Source: Burkholderiales bacterium (lineage in GTDB: Bacteria > Pseudomonadota > Gammaproteobacteria > Burkholderiales > SG8-41). From it: DNA of 64,000 nucleotides. Shown one piece after another: positions 50,003-58,662 of this stretch. Position numbers and translations under genes: made by a program. The stretch is from assembly GCA_022841375.1 (NCBI GenBank), contig JALHRQ010000010.1:1-64000 (forward strand). Reading direction: 5' to 3'. Numbering within the stretch: the first letter of the stretch is position 1; each line of letters opens with the position of its first letter. The notes below the pieces were generated by a model. The model searched no databases and was not told the origin of the DNA. It saw only the letters and a list, made by a program, of their open reading frames with translations.

Positions 50003-51547
50003 CTAACGCGCCGGCTTGCGCGCCTCGAACTGCTGGCGCCGCAGGTCGATGAATTCTTCCAGCGAAATGCGCCGGTCGCCATTGCGGTCAACTTTGCCGA
50101 AATCCCTGGCGACCGCGGGAAACCGGCCCTCGACCTCGGCCTGCGTCAGATAACCGTCGCCATCACGGTCGGCGCCGCGAAACTCCTCGGTCACGCGCTC
50201 GCGGGCGCGCTCGGGAACCGGACTGGCGGTATCAGGCCTTGACGGCCGTTCACGGGGATCCCCGGTGGTCGCAAATTCACGGGACGGGCGCGAAGCGTCC
50301 TGCGGCTGCACGGCGACAAAGTCGGCCGCAGGCGCCGGTGTGGCGGGTCCGGACAAGGGCTGCTGTGGCAGCGGCACCTGCACTACTTCCACTTTCACCG
50401 GCGGGCGCAGGGGTTTCTCGCGCACCACAGGCAGCGGCTCGGGCTGAGGCTGCGGACGACGTTTGTACCAGCCGACTGCGACAACAATCGCAATAATCCA
50501 GGCCATCATCCAGCCGATACGCCGCCATGCCGAACCATGATCGGGCTGCACCGGTGCCGTGCGCCCCGTTGCGGGCCGCGTGGTCGGCGTAGTGACCGGC
50601 GCTGCGGTCGCGGCAGCCGGCACCGTGGCAGTCACGGACATCACGGGTGCGGCCTGGGGCATGGTCACCGTCAGTTGGGCATCGAAGGCGGCTTTCCAGT
50701 CCTGCACCCGCTGTGGCCGCAGATCGGGCTTCACCATCATTGCCCACTCAATCGCGCGCAGCAGCGGCGCGCTGTAACGGCCCTGCGCCGTCGCCAGTCC
50801 TTCCTTGAGCGCATCATTCTGCACACGGCTCACCGCATCCGGCGGATTGCGGTCGGTGACTGCGCGATACAACACCCCGCCCATGGCATAAATATCCGAC
50901 CATGGTCCCTGCTTGCCGTCGGTGGTGTATTGCTCCAGCGGCGCATAACCGGGCGTCAATACTGCAGTGAGGCTGCGCGTGCCGCCGCTGGTCGAACGCG
51001 CAGCGCCAAAATCGAGCAGCACCGGCAAACCATTGGCACGCATGAAAATGTTGCTGGGTTTGATATCGCGATGCAGAAATTGCGCAGCATGCACCGCGGC
51101 AAGCCCGCCGAGCAGCGGCAGCAGGATATGCCGCAGTTCCGCTTCAGGTGGCAACGGCGCGCGCTTCAGCAGTTGGCTCAGCGATTCGCCTTCCTCGTAG
51201 TCCATCACCATGTAGCCGGTGCCGTTGGCTTCGAAGTAACGGTTGACGCGGACGATATGCGGATGACTGAAGCGGGCCAGCGTGCGCGCTTCGATGATGA
51301 AACGCTCAAGGCCCCACTGGTAATCGTATTGATGGTCGGTCGATACCGGCACCACGCTGCCGTCGAGTGCGCGCAGCGCAAGGTCGCCCGGCAGGTATTC
51401 CTTGATCGCGACGTGTTTTTCGAGATTGGTATCCCAGGCGAGGTAGGTCATGCCGAAGCCGCCGACGCCCAGCACCGATTTGAGCTGATACTCGCCCAGC
51501 GTCGTGCCCATTTCCAGCGCGTTGCGGTATTCGGTTGATTCAGCCAT
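50003..51547 (-). CDS. serine/threonine protein kinase with C-terminal EF-hand pair (514 aa)
   Basis: The kinase domain (residues about 15-290) is complete: Gly loop VLGVGGFGMTYLAWD, Lys in HVAIKEYL, catalytic FLHRDIKPSNIFMRANG, DFGAARST and an APLEQY loop. A Pro/Ala/Thr-rich linker, a single membrane segment (IGWMMAWIIAIVVAVGW) and a second linker lead to two EF-hand-like loops, DRDGDGYLTQAE and DRNGDRRISLEE, at the C-terminus. These should be periplasmic, so the protein may sense calcium outside and signal inside. A GTG at 51565 is an alternative start. It starts 18 nt after the FrnE-like gene. Confidence 0.9.
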   Translation of the reverse strand: MAESTEYRNALEMGTTLGEYQLKSVLGVGGFGMTYLAWDTNLEKHVAIKEYLPGDLALRALDGSVVPVSTDHQYDYQWGLERFIIEARTLARFSHPHIVRVNRYFEANGTGYMVMDYEEGESLSQLLKRAPLPPEAELRHILLPLLGGLAAVHAAQFLHRDIKPSNIFMRANGLPVLLDFGAARSTSGGTRSLTAVLTPGYAPLEQYTTDGKQGPWSDIYAMGGVLYRAVTDRNPPDAVSRVQNDALKEGLATAQGRYSAPLLRAIEWAMMVKPDLRPQRVQDWKAAFDAQLTVTMPQAAPVMSVTATVPAAATAAPVTTPTTRPATGRTAPVQPDHGSAWRRIGWMMAWIIAIVVAVGWYKRRPQPQPEPLPVVREKPLRPPVKVEVVQVPLPQQPLSGPATPAPAADFVAVQPQDASRPSREFATTGDPRERPSRPDTASPVPERARERVTEEFRGADRDGDGYLTQAEVEGRFPAVARDFGKVDRNGDRRISLEEFIDLRRQQFEARKPAR

Positions 51548-51565
51548 TACCCACTCTCCCGCCAC

Positions 51566-52222
51566 CTAGGAATTGCCGCCCGCCCTCGCCTGCTCCATCG
51601 CCTGCAGCAGCACTTCCGGATCCTGCGCGCCGGATATTCCGATTGTGCGGTTGATGATGAAAAACGGCACGCCTTCGATGCCGACCTGCCGCGCTTCCTG
51701 GTCGGCGTTGCGGACCAGATCGGCGTCGGCGTCGCTGTCCAGATAAGCCTTCATCTGATCGCGGTCGAGTCCGGCTTGTGCCGCGTAATCCGCCAGCACC
51801 GCACTGTCGGTCAGATTGGCCCCTTCGACAAAATAGGCACGGAACAGCGCTTCGGCAAGCTCATCCTGTTTCCCAAGTTCGCCGGCACGATGCATCAGCC
51901 GGTGCACTTTCACCGTGTTCGGCTGCACCTTGATGTTGTCGAAGGCCATGTCGAGGCCGATGCTTTTGCCGACCAGTGCCACGCGCTTGTAGCGCGAACT
52001 GTCGCGTTCACCGAACTTGCGCATGATGTAATCGGCGCGCGAAATACCGCTCGCCGGGAGATCCGGATTCAACTGGAAAGGCAACCAGCGCACGGCCGGT
52101 TTTTGCTCATCGGGGTGCAGTTCTGCGAACTGCTGCAGCGCGATTTCCAGCTTGCGCTTGCCGATGAAGCACCAGGGTCAAACCACGTCGGAAACGATAT
52201 CGATGCTGATGCGTTGGCTCAT
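51566..52222 (-). CDS. FrnE-type DsbA-family selenoprotein, UPWC active site (218 aa, Sec15)
   Basis: From the ATG at 52222 the frame reads MSQRISIDIVSDVV, then TGA (52178-52180), then PWCFIGKRKLEIAL and on without a shift to the stop at 51566. FrnE/DsbA-family thiol oxidoreductases have CPWC at exactly this place, so the TGA replaces the nucleophilic Cys and probably encodes selenocysteine. The rest is normal: a long helical insert (residues about 60-150) and the cis-Pro segment IEGVPFFIINRTIGISGAQD near the end. The alternative is a pseudogene by one TGC-to-TGA change, but the frame is otherwise intact and another UGA-containing gene lies in this window. No signal peptide, so cytoplasmic. 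Confidence 0.82.
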
Positions 52223-52288
52223 GCCTGATCCCCTAATCGACGGTTAATTATAAGTATATGTTTTTATTGATACTTTATTCCAACCACC

Positions 52289-53662
52289 TCAAGCCCGCAA
52301 TGACTTCAGATCGGGCTTGCCGTTGAGCAGATTGGGCACCGAATTCAGGAACGCCGCAATCTGCTGCTCGCTCCAGCCGCCGAAAACACAATTGAGCCGG
52401 CATTTGTCTTCGATCTCCGCACGCGTCAGCGGCTCCTGCGCGCCGCCGCGGATATGCGGCTGACGCTCTTCGAACACCCGACCGTCTTTCAGGGTCATGC
52501 GCACATGGCCGGTATAAGCCTTGGGATAGGGGTTGTTCGGATCGACGACGTATTTCACTTTCGAAGCCAGTGCGAGGATGCGCTCATCGCGCACGGTCTT
52601 TTCGGTGAACGCCGCCAGCCCTGCGCCGCCGGTGACAAATGCCACCGCAATATTGAATGGCGCGCTGAATTTCGCCGCGTAATCGTTCGCCGGACGCTGC
52701 TTGGCAGGCAGCGGATCCCACAGCCGGTGTACATAACCTTCGGCTGTTTCACACAGCACATCCACCACATCCTCTGCAGCAAAGCCTTTTTTCGCCAAAC
52801 GCAGTGCACAGTCGGCATAGGGCTGGTTCATCGTGCCGGTCGCGTAGGGCTTGAAGGTGATACGCGACATATACCAGTCCTTGCCGAAATCACGCGTCAG
52901 CACGTCATAGTTACCGTCAGCGGAATGCGCAAATGCGTAATAAAGACCATGCGTGCCTTCAAACACCGTGCGTGGCCCGAGAAAACCCTGTTCACCGAAC
53001 CGCGCCGCCTGAATGCCCACCTGCGCCGCCCAGCCCGCGTGCAGCCGTTTGGTCCATGCGCCCTCTGCCAGGTATTCAATGATGCCGCTGGCCATGCTGC
53101 CGGCAATGCCCAGCGCATCAACGGTCTGCTGTTTGTTGAGTTTCAAAGTCCGCGCCACCGCCAGCGTTGCCGCCATTGCGCCGAGTATGGCTGTCGGATG
53201 AAAACCGGATTTGTGGATGGCCTTGGGAATCACCATCGACATCCGGCACAGCGTTTCAACGCCGGCGACAAATCCGGCCAGCACATCGCGACCGTCGCAA
53301 CCGAAGCGCTCGGCGGCCGCCAGCACCGCCGGACCGATCACCGTGCTCGAGTGCACCGGACCGCCCTCGAAGGTGTCGTCAAAATCCTCGCCATGGGTTG
53401 CGGTGCCGTTGATCAGTGCCGCGGCTTCGGCAGAAAACGTCTGGGTGTGACCAATTGCAGTGCACGGCCCACCGGCATCGACGCCGGCGATCACCGCCTT
53501 CACATAATCGGTATGGCGCGCGGCGACACACAGGCCGACCACATCGATCAGCAATTCTTCAGCACGCGCACGCACTTCAGCAGGAATGGCCTTGATCGTC
53601 AGCGCGATCGTCTGATCGGCCAGCCGTTCGGCCACCGCGACTTCAGGTAGTTTTGCACTCAT
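52289..53662 (-). CDS. MmgE/PrpD-family protein (457 aa)
   Basis: Family segments: AEELLIDVVGLCVAARHTDY, THGEDFDDTFEGGPVHSSTV, MVIPKAIHKSGFHPTAILGA and FKPYATGTMNQPYADCAL. The reaction is probably dehydration, decarboxylation or isomerisation of a tricarboxylate-like acid, not assignable further. It is the last gene after tctC on the same strand, but a terminator (53683-53707) lies between them, so its expression may be partly separate. Confidence 0.88.
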   Translation of the reverse strand: MSAKLPEVAVAERLADQTIALTIKAIPAEVRARAEELLIDVVGLCVAARHTDYVKAVIAGVDAGGPCTAIGHTQTFSAEAAALINGTATHGEDFDDTFEGGPVHSSTVIGPAVLAAAERFGCDGRDVLAGFVAGVETLCRMSMVIPKAIHKSGFHPTAILGAMAATLAVARTLKLNKQQTVDALGIAGSMASGIIEYLAEGAWTKRLHAGWAAQVGIQAARFGEQGFLGPRTVFEGTHGLYYAFAHSADGNYDVLTRDFGKDWYMSRITFKPYATGTMNQPYADCALRLAKKGFAAEDVVDVLCETAEGYVHRLWDPLPAKQRPANDYAAKFSAPFNIAVAFVTGGAGLAAFTEKTVRDERILALASKVKYVVDPNNPYPKAYTGHVRMTLKDGRVFEERQPHIRGGAQEPLTRAEIEDKCRLNCVFGGWSEQQIAAFLNSVPNLLNGKPDLKSLRA

Positions 53663-53682
53663 TATTTCATCCGCAACAGGTC

Positions 53683-53707
53683 AAAAAAACGGGGGTTTTC
53701 ACCCCCG
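53683..53707 (-). terminator. terminator after tctC
   Basis: CGGGGG and CCCCCG pair around a TTTTCA loop; on the minus strand the stem runs into seven Ts. It should end most transcripts from the tct operon before the MmgE/PrpD gene. Confidence 0.8.
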
Positions 53708-53753
53708 GGCAAACCGCTTCCCGCAATTGCAGGAAGCGCATCTCGTTCCAACT

Positions 53754-54728
53754 TCAGCGCACGACCGGGGTGCCGGCTTCTTTCAGAATCACCCGCATCT
53801 GATCCGTGAAAGTGTCAAAGAATTTGCTGAGCTCGGCCGACTTCTGGAAGCCGTCTTCGAACTGCTGTTCATCAAGATACTTGCGCCAGGTCGGGGTCCT
53901 CACCATGCGCTGGAACAGGTCTTCATAGTAGGCAACAACATCGGGAGCGACCCCTGCCGGCATCACAATACCGCGCACCTGCGGCACATTGGGAATATCG
54001 AAACCGGCTTCCTTGATGGTCGGAATGTTCGGATAGGCAGCGAGGCGTTTGTCAGCAACCTGCGCAATCACGCGCATACCGCCGGCCTTGATATGTTCAC
54101 CCGCCTCCTGCGGCTCGATCACCATCATGTTGACGTGGCCGCCGAGCAGCGCGGCGATGCGCTCACCGCCGCCCGGGAACGAAATATAGGCCCAGTTAGC
54201 ACCCGTTTCCTTCATCAACAACTGGCGCACGACGTTGTCACGGCTGGTCTGTGAACCGCCCGACTGTTTGAGCGAGCCCGGCGTTTTTTTCGCGGCATCA
54301 ATAAATTCCTTCAGTGTCTTGAACGGCGAGTCTGCTTTCACCGCAATCACCGCCGGCTCCAGCACCAGCCGTGCCACCGGAAGCATGTCCTTGACGGTGA
54401 ATTTGGCTTCAGAGCGGATCAGCGGATTGGTCAGCCAGTTGCCGGTAAAGACGGCGATGGTGTGGGTGTCACCCTTTTTCTCCGCCACATACGCCATTGC
54501 ACGCAGTCCGCCGCCGCCATCACGGTTGTTGACCTGGAAACGCACCGGTGCCAGGTTTTCCTTTTCGATCAGTTGCGTCATGAAGCGCGCCAATACGTCG
54601 GCGCCACCGCCGGGACCGGTATGCACGACGATTTCCACCGGCTTGGTCGGTTTGAACTGTGCCCAGGCCGGCGCTGCAGCCAGTGCAGCGGCACAGGCGG
54701 CCATGATGATGGATGTGCGTAATTTCAT
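53754..54728 (-). CDS. tctC: TctC-type substrate-binding protein (324 aa)
   Basis: The ATG at 54728 (MKLRTSIIMAACAAALAAAP) follows AGGAGA and starts a clear signal peptide. KPTKPVEIVVHTGPGGGADV, VNNRDGGGGLRAMAYV and GGSQTSRDNVVRQLLM mark it as a TTT-family receptor, more diverged from the six island Bug proteins than these are from one another. Unlike them it is encoded directly with TctA and TctB, so it is the dedicated receptor of this transporter. Confidence 0.9.
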   Translation of the reverse strand: MKLRTSIIMAACAAALAAAPAWAQFKPTKPVEIVVHTGPGGGADVLARFMTQLIEKENLAPVRFQVNNRDGGGGLRAMAYVAEKKGDTHTIAVFTGNWLTNPLIRSEAKFTVKDMLPVARLVLEPAVIAVKADSPFKTLKEFIDAAKKTPGSLKQSGGSQTSRDNVVRQLLMKETGANWAYISFPGGGERIAALLGGHVNMMVIEPQEAGEHIKAGGMRVIAQVADKRLAAYPNIPTIKEAGFDIPNVPQVRGIVMPAGVAPDVVAYYEDLFQRMVRTPTWRKYLDEQQFEDGFQKSAELSKFFDTFTDQMRVILKEAGTPVVR

Positions 54729-54795
54729 AGTATTTTCTCCTCGTAAATTAAACGGCAATTTCAGCCGTTGAATGTTCAGCTGAATTAAAAATCGG

Positions 54796-56307
54796 TCAGC
54801 CGTTTTCTTCGATTGCCCTGACCCGCCAGGAATTGAATTTGCGGAACAGCGGCATGATCAGCAGCAGCACAGCCAAGCCCAGCATTGTGGCTGAAATCGG
54901 TCTGGATACCAGGATCGACAGATCGCCCTGCGACATCATCAGCGACTGGCGCAGCGCCCGCTCCATCGAGTCGCCCAATACCAAGCCCAGGATCAACGGC
55001 GCCGAAGGGTAATCCAGCCGGCGCATCAGATAACCCAGCAAACCGAATGCCGCCAGCATATAGCAATCGAACAGGCTGCCCGACACCGTATACACGCCGA
55101 CCAGTGAAATGCCGAGGATGATCGGATACAGGATATAAACCGGCAGCTTGAGGATCTGCGCAAACAGCGGGATCAGCGGCAGGTTGAGTACCAGAAGCAT
55201 CACATTGCCCACATACATGCTCGCCACCAGCCCCCAGAACAGTTCCGGATTGTCCTGGATCATCAGGGGGCCCGGTTTCAGGCCCCACAGCACGAACGCC
55301 GCGAGCAGGATTGCCGTGGTGCCGGACCCGGGAATGCCCAGCGTCAGCAGCGGCACCAGTGCGCCGCCGGTTTCCGAATTGTTGGCGCCTTCAGGCGCCG
55401 CCACCCCTTCAGGCACGCCGGTGCCGAATTTCTCCGGATGTTTGGAGACGGCCTTCTCAATGCCATAGGATATAAACGAAGCAATGGTCGAGCCTGCACC
55501 GGGAAGCACACCGATGATGAATCCGACCACCGAACCATTGAGGAAGGCAAAACGGCAGGCCTTGAGTTCTGCCATGGTCGGCAGCAGGTTACGCAGGCCC
55601 TTGGGCACCGGCAGGACCGTGCCTTCTTCGCGCTGCTCCATATTGGCAAACACTTCGCTCAGTGCGAACACGCCGATGGCGACGATGACAAAATCAACAC
55701 CGTCGAGCATTTCACTGTTGCCGAAGGTGAAGCGCGAGGCGTCGCTGAACAGGTCGATGCCCATGCCGGCAATCCACAACCCGACCAGCATCGCCAGCAG
55801 CGCCTTGACCAGCGATTCGCCGGCCAGAAGCACGACCATCGCCAGTCCGAGAAACATCAGCGCAAAATATTCGGGCGAACTGAACGCCAGGCCGAATTTC
55901 GCCAGCGGCGGCGCTACCAGCATCAGCGCCACAACACCCACGGTGCCGGCGATGAACGAAGCAATGGCTGCGATGCCCAGTGCAGCGCCGGCCCTGCCTT
56001 TGCGCGCCATCTGATAACCGTCGAGACAGGTGACCACCGAAGCCGACTCGCCCGGTACATTGAGCAGGATGGCCGTGGTCGATCCGCCGTATTTGGCACC
56101 GTAATAAATGCCGGCAAGCATGATCAATGCGCTGGTCGGCGGCATCTTGAAGGTGAGCGGCAGCAGCATCGCAATGGTCGCCGCCGGTCCGAGGCCGGGC
56201 ATCACGCCGACCACAGTGCCGAGGAACACGCCGGCAAAACACCAGAACAGATTCAGCGGTTGCAGCGCGACAAAAAAGCCGTGTCCGAGATTGGCTAATA
56301 CGTCCAT
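54796..56307 (-). CDS. tctA: TctA-type large membrane subunit (503 aa)
   Basis: A polytopic protein with about 10-12 membrane segments and the family hallmarks GTVVGVMPGLGPAATIAMLL, GGSTTAILLNVPGESASVVT and GFIIGVLPGAGSTIASFISY, which form the two substrate-site Gly/Pro loops. It transports tri- or dicarboxylates using an ion gradient. It follows tctB by 9 nt. Confidence 0.95.
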   Translation of the reverse strand: MDVLANLGHGFFVALQPLNLFWCFAGVFLGTVVGVMPGLGPAATIAMLLPLTFKMPPTSALIMLAGIYYGAKYGGSTTAILLNVPGESASVVTCLDGYQMARKGRAGAALGIAAIASFIAGTVGVVALMLVAPPLAKFGLAFSSPEYFALMFLGLAMVVLLAGESLVKALLAMLVGLWIAGMGIDLFSDASRFTFGNSEMLDGVDFVIVAIGVFALSEVFANMEQREEGTVLPVPKGLRNLLPTMAELKACRFAFLNGSVVGFIIGVLPGAGSTIASFISYGIEKAVSKHPEKFGTGVPEGVAAPEGANNSETGGALVPLLTLGIPGSGTTAILLAAFVLWGLKPGPLMIQDNPELFWGLVASMYVGNVMLLVLNLPLIPLFAQILKLPVYILYPIILGISLVGVYTVSGSLFDCYMLAAFGLLGYLMRRLDYPSAPLILGLVLGDSMERALRQSLMMSQGDLSILVSRPISATMLGLAVLLLIMPLFRKFNSWRVRAIEENG

Positions 56308-56316
56308 GAGTTCAGC

Positions 56317-56778
56317 TCAGAAGCCCAGCGGTCCCACCGGCAGGCCGACGTTCAGCGCCAGTGAAAACAGCAGATAAAAACCAAGGGCATTGCCGGCAGC
56401 GGCCGCGCAGGCGATTTTCAAGGACTTGCCATACATCACCCCGACGATGAACAGCGTCAGCAGCGCCAATACCGTCAAAAATCCAAGCGGCTTCAATAGC
56501 GCGGTGCATACGGCAAACACCAGCCACACCAGCAACGCCTGCCCTACCCCGCGCCAGTTGATTTTGGCACCGGCTGCAACAGGACGAACCGCGGAAACAA
56601 CGACCATCCATATCGACAGGATCACCATCGCAATGCCGTACCACAGCGGGAAAAATCCGGGGCCTGGACCTTCAGGACCGCTGTAATTCCACTGCCGCGC
56701 TTCGGAAATGATGTAGACACCGAGCGCGGCCAATACCGCCCCCGAAACGACATCCCCCTTCATGAACCAGGATTTCAT
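56317..56778 (-). CDS. tctB: TctB-type small membrane subunit (153 aa)
   Basis: Four hydrophobic segments (VLAALGVYIISEARQWNY, LWYGIAMVILSIWMVVVSAV, LLVWLVFAVCTALLKPLGFL, ALGFYLLFSLALNVGLP) in about 150 residues are typical of TctB. The ATG at 56778 is used; an in-frame TTG at 56799 would overlap the gene upstream. Partner of TctA. Confidence 0.85.
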   Translation of the reverse strand: MKSWFMKGDVVSGAVLAALGVYIISEARQWNYSGPEGPGPGFFPLWYGIAMVILSIWMVVVSAVRPVAAGAKINWRGVGQALLVWLVFAVCTALLKPLGFLTVLALLTLFIVGVMYGKSLKIACAAAAGNALGFYLLFSLALNVGLPVGPLGF

Positions 56779-56795
56779 CGCCACGCTAAGCCTCG

Positions 56796-57497
56796 TCAAT
56801 CGATTTCGTAACCCGCGGCGCGCAACCGGGGCTGGAACTCCGGTGCCGTCAGCCGGCGGATGAAATCACGCGCCAGTTCAGGTTGTGCCCCACGTGCGGC
56901 GATACCCGCGGTATATACGGTTTTCATCTGGAATTCATCGGGCAAGGGGCCGACAAAAGTCACGCCCGTGAGGGGCAGGATTTCGGTGTTCTGGGTGATG
57001 CCCAGTTCGAAATGGCCGCTGCTCGCAGCCAGCCAGTTCATCGCCGCATTGCCGTTGGGGTAAAACTGCATGCGATCTTCAACTTGCGAGGCTACGCCCA
57101 GTCGTTCCATCAGTTTCATCACGATCTTGCCTGCAGTGGCCGTCGCCGGATCAGGACATACGATGATGGTAGCGGCCAGGATATTGGCGCGCAGCGCTTC
57201 GCGCGTGCGCACTTCCGGCAACGGCGTGCCCGCGCGCACCGCGACGCCGGTCCCGACCTTGCCGATGTCCCTGACCGACGAGATTGCGACCATGCCCGCC
57301 GACACCAGATCCTGAATCAGTTGCGCGCTGAGGATGATGGCATCGACCGGCTCGCCGCCAACCATGCGTGCCTTCATTGCGCCGACTGCACCGTAGGCCG
57401 CCTCAACACGATGCCCCGTGTCACGCTCGAACGCGGTGATCACTTCTTCACAAACCGCCTGTGCCGCACCGGCGCTCAGCAAGCGCAATACCGCCAT
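56796..57497 (-). CDS. periplasmic-binding-protein-like domain without signal peptide (233 aa)
   Basis: The start AVLRLLSAGAAQAVCEEVIT and FERDTGHRVEAAYGAVGAMK, with VDAIILSAQLIQDLVSAG and ELGITQNTEILPLTGVTFVG, match ModA-like type-2 binding proteins. No signal peptide is present from the ATG at 57497, so it is probably cytoplasmic and may act as a ligand sensor rather than a transporter receptor. It ends just before tctB, in the same operon. Confidence 0.8.
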   Translation of the reverse strand: MAVLRLLSAGAAQAVCEEVITAFERDTGHRVEAAYGAVGAMKARMVGGEPVDAIILSAQLIQDLVSAGMVAISSVRDIGKVGTGVAVRAGTPLPEVRTREALRANILAATIIVCPDPATATAGKIVMKLMERLGVASQVEDRMQFYPNGNAAMNWLAASSGHFELGITQNTEILPLTGVTFVGPLPDEFQMKTVYTAGIAARGAQPELARDFIRRLTAPEFQPRLRAAGYEID

Positions 57498-57615
57498 GTC
57501 GCCATCTCCTGCCCGTTGAATAAGCGCCCGATGTTACCAGCCCGACCGCGCTGCTCCTACCCCCCGGAAGGCGTCCTTGCACCGAAACAAGGCATCGCCT
57601 AGTCTGTTCAAGACC

Positions 57616-57930
57616 ATGAAACGCATCCATAACGCACGTCATGCCGCGGAAGCCCATCTGATCTGCGGCCTGTTACAGTCATGCGGCATTGCAGCAGTGG
57701 TGCGTGGTGAATGGCTCGCCGGCGGATTCGGTGAACTGCCGCTCGATGCCTGCGCGGTATGGGTGACACAAGACAGTCAGCTCGATGAGGCCGATCGGCT
57801 GCTGCGTGATTTCCTGGACGGCAAAATTGCTGCAGCCGCAATAAATGAGCGCTGGCAATGTCCGCAGTGCAAAGAATTTTGTGAAGGCCAGTTTACCGAT
57901 TGCTGGCAGTGCGGCACCGGCCGCCCCTGA
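57616..57930 (+). CDS. DUF2007-type protein with C-terminal zinc-ribbon (104 aa)
   Basis: From the ATG at 57616, MKRIHNARHAAEAHLICGLL and VWVTQDSQLDEADRLLRDFL fit the DUF2007 (PII-like signal transducing) pattern. WQCPQCKEFCEGQFTDCWQCG at the C-terminus has two CxxC pairs that could bind zinc (I recall this as a frequent extension). It is divergent from the tct operon and convergent with the ABC ATPase gene. Confidence 0.8.
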   Translation: MKRIHNARHAAEAHLICGLLQSCGIAAVVRGEWLAGGFGELPLDACAVWVTQDSQLDEADRLLRDFLDGKIAAAAINERWQCPQCKEFCEGQFTDCWQCGTGRP

Positions 57931-57940
57931 AACCTGCTCC

Positions 57941-58660
57941 TCACACTGCGGGTGTGTTGGTCCTGTCTGAGGCGATCTGACCATCCACCAGTTCGATGAT
58001 GCGGTCGCAGCGCGCTGCCAGTCGCGGATCGTGCGTGACGATCAGCAGCCCCGTCCCCCGCTCGCGGTTGAACTGGCGGAGCAGCGCAAAAATACTGTCG
58101 CTACTGTGGGTATCGAGATTGCCCGTGGGTTCGTCGGCCAGCACCAGTTGCGGATTGCGCACCAGTGCGCGGGCAATCGCCACCCGCTGCTGCATGCCTC
58201 CGGACAGTTCAGTGGGTTTTTTGTCACAGGCTTCGCGCAGCCCAACGGCGTCGAGCAGTTCCATCGCGCGTTCGCGCAAGTCGCTCTGCAGCACACCGCG
58301 GCTGCGACCCATCAATCCGGGCAGCATCACGTTCTCCAACGCGGTAAACGCCGGCAGCAGATGGTGAAACTGGAAAATGAACCCCAGCACTTGATGGCGC
58401 GCCAGCGTGCGTTCGTCATCGGCAAACGCGGTGACATCACGGCCGCCCAGCCGGTAGCTGCCGCCGGAAGCGCTTTCGAGCAGACCGAGAATATTCAGCA
58501 GCGTGCTTTTGCCCGAACCAGAAGGACCGATCAAAGCCGTGAATTCCCCCGGATGGATCACCAGATCAATGCCGTGCAGCACCTCCTCGGCATTGGGCAA
58601 ACCTTTGTTATAGGTCTTGTGCAGGTCGCGGATGGCAACCAGGGGTTCCGCAGCTGACAT
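57941..58660 (-). CDS. ABC transporter ATP-binding protein, LolD/MacB type (239 aa)
   Basis: Walker A (LIGPSGSGKSTLLNILG), signature (LSGGMQQRVAIARALV) and Walker B (LVLADEPTGNLDTHSSDSIF) are intact. The ADEPTGNLD form belongs to the LolD/FtsE/MacB group. The gene is the third of an adaptor-permease-ATPase operon (gap 2 nt), so it powers a tripartite export or lipoprotein-release system rather than LolCDE itself. Confidence 0.92.
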   Translation of the reverse strand: MSAAEPLVAIRDLHKTYNKGLPNAEEVLHGIDLVIHPGEFTALIGPSGSGKSTLLNILGLLESASGGSYRLGGRDVTAFADDERTLARHQVLGFIFQFHHLLPAFTALENVMLPGLMGRSRGVLQSDLRERAMELLDAVGLREACDKKPTELSGGMQQRVAIARALVRNPQLVLADEPTGNLDTHSSDSIFALLRQFNRERGTGLLIVTHDPRLAARCDRIIELVDGQIASDRTNTPAV

Positions 58661-58662
58661 CT

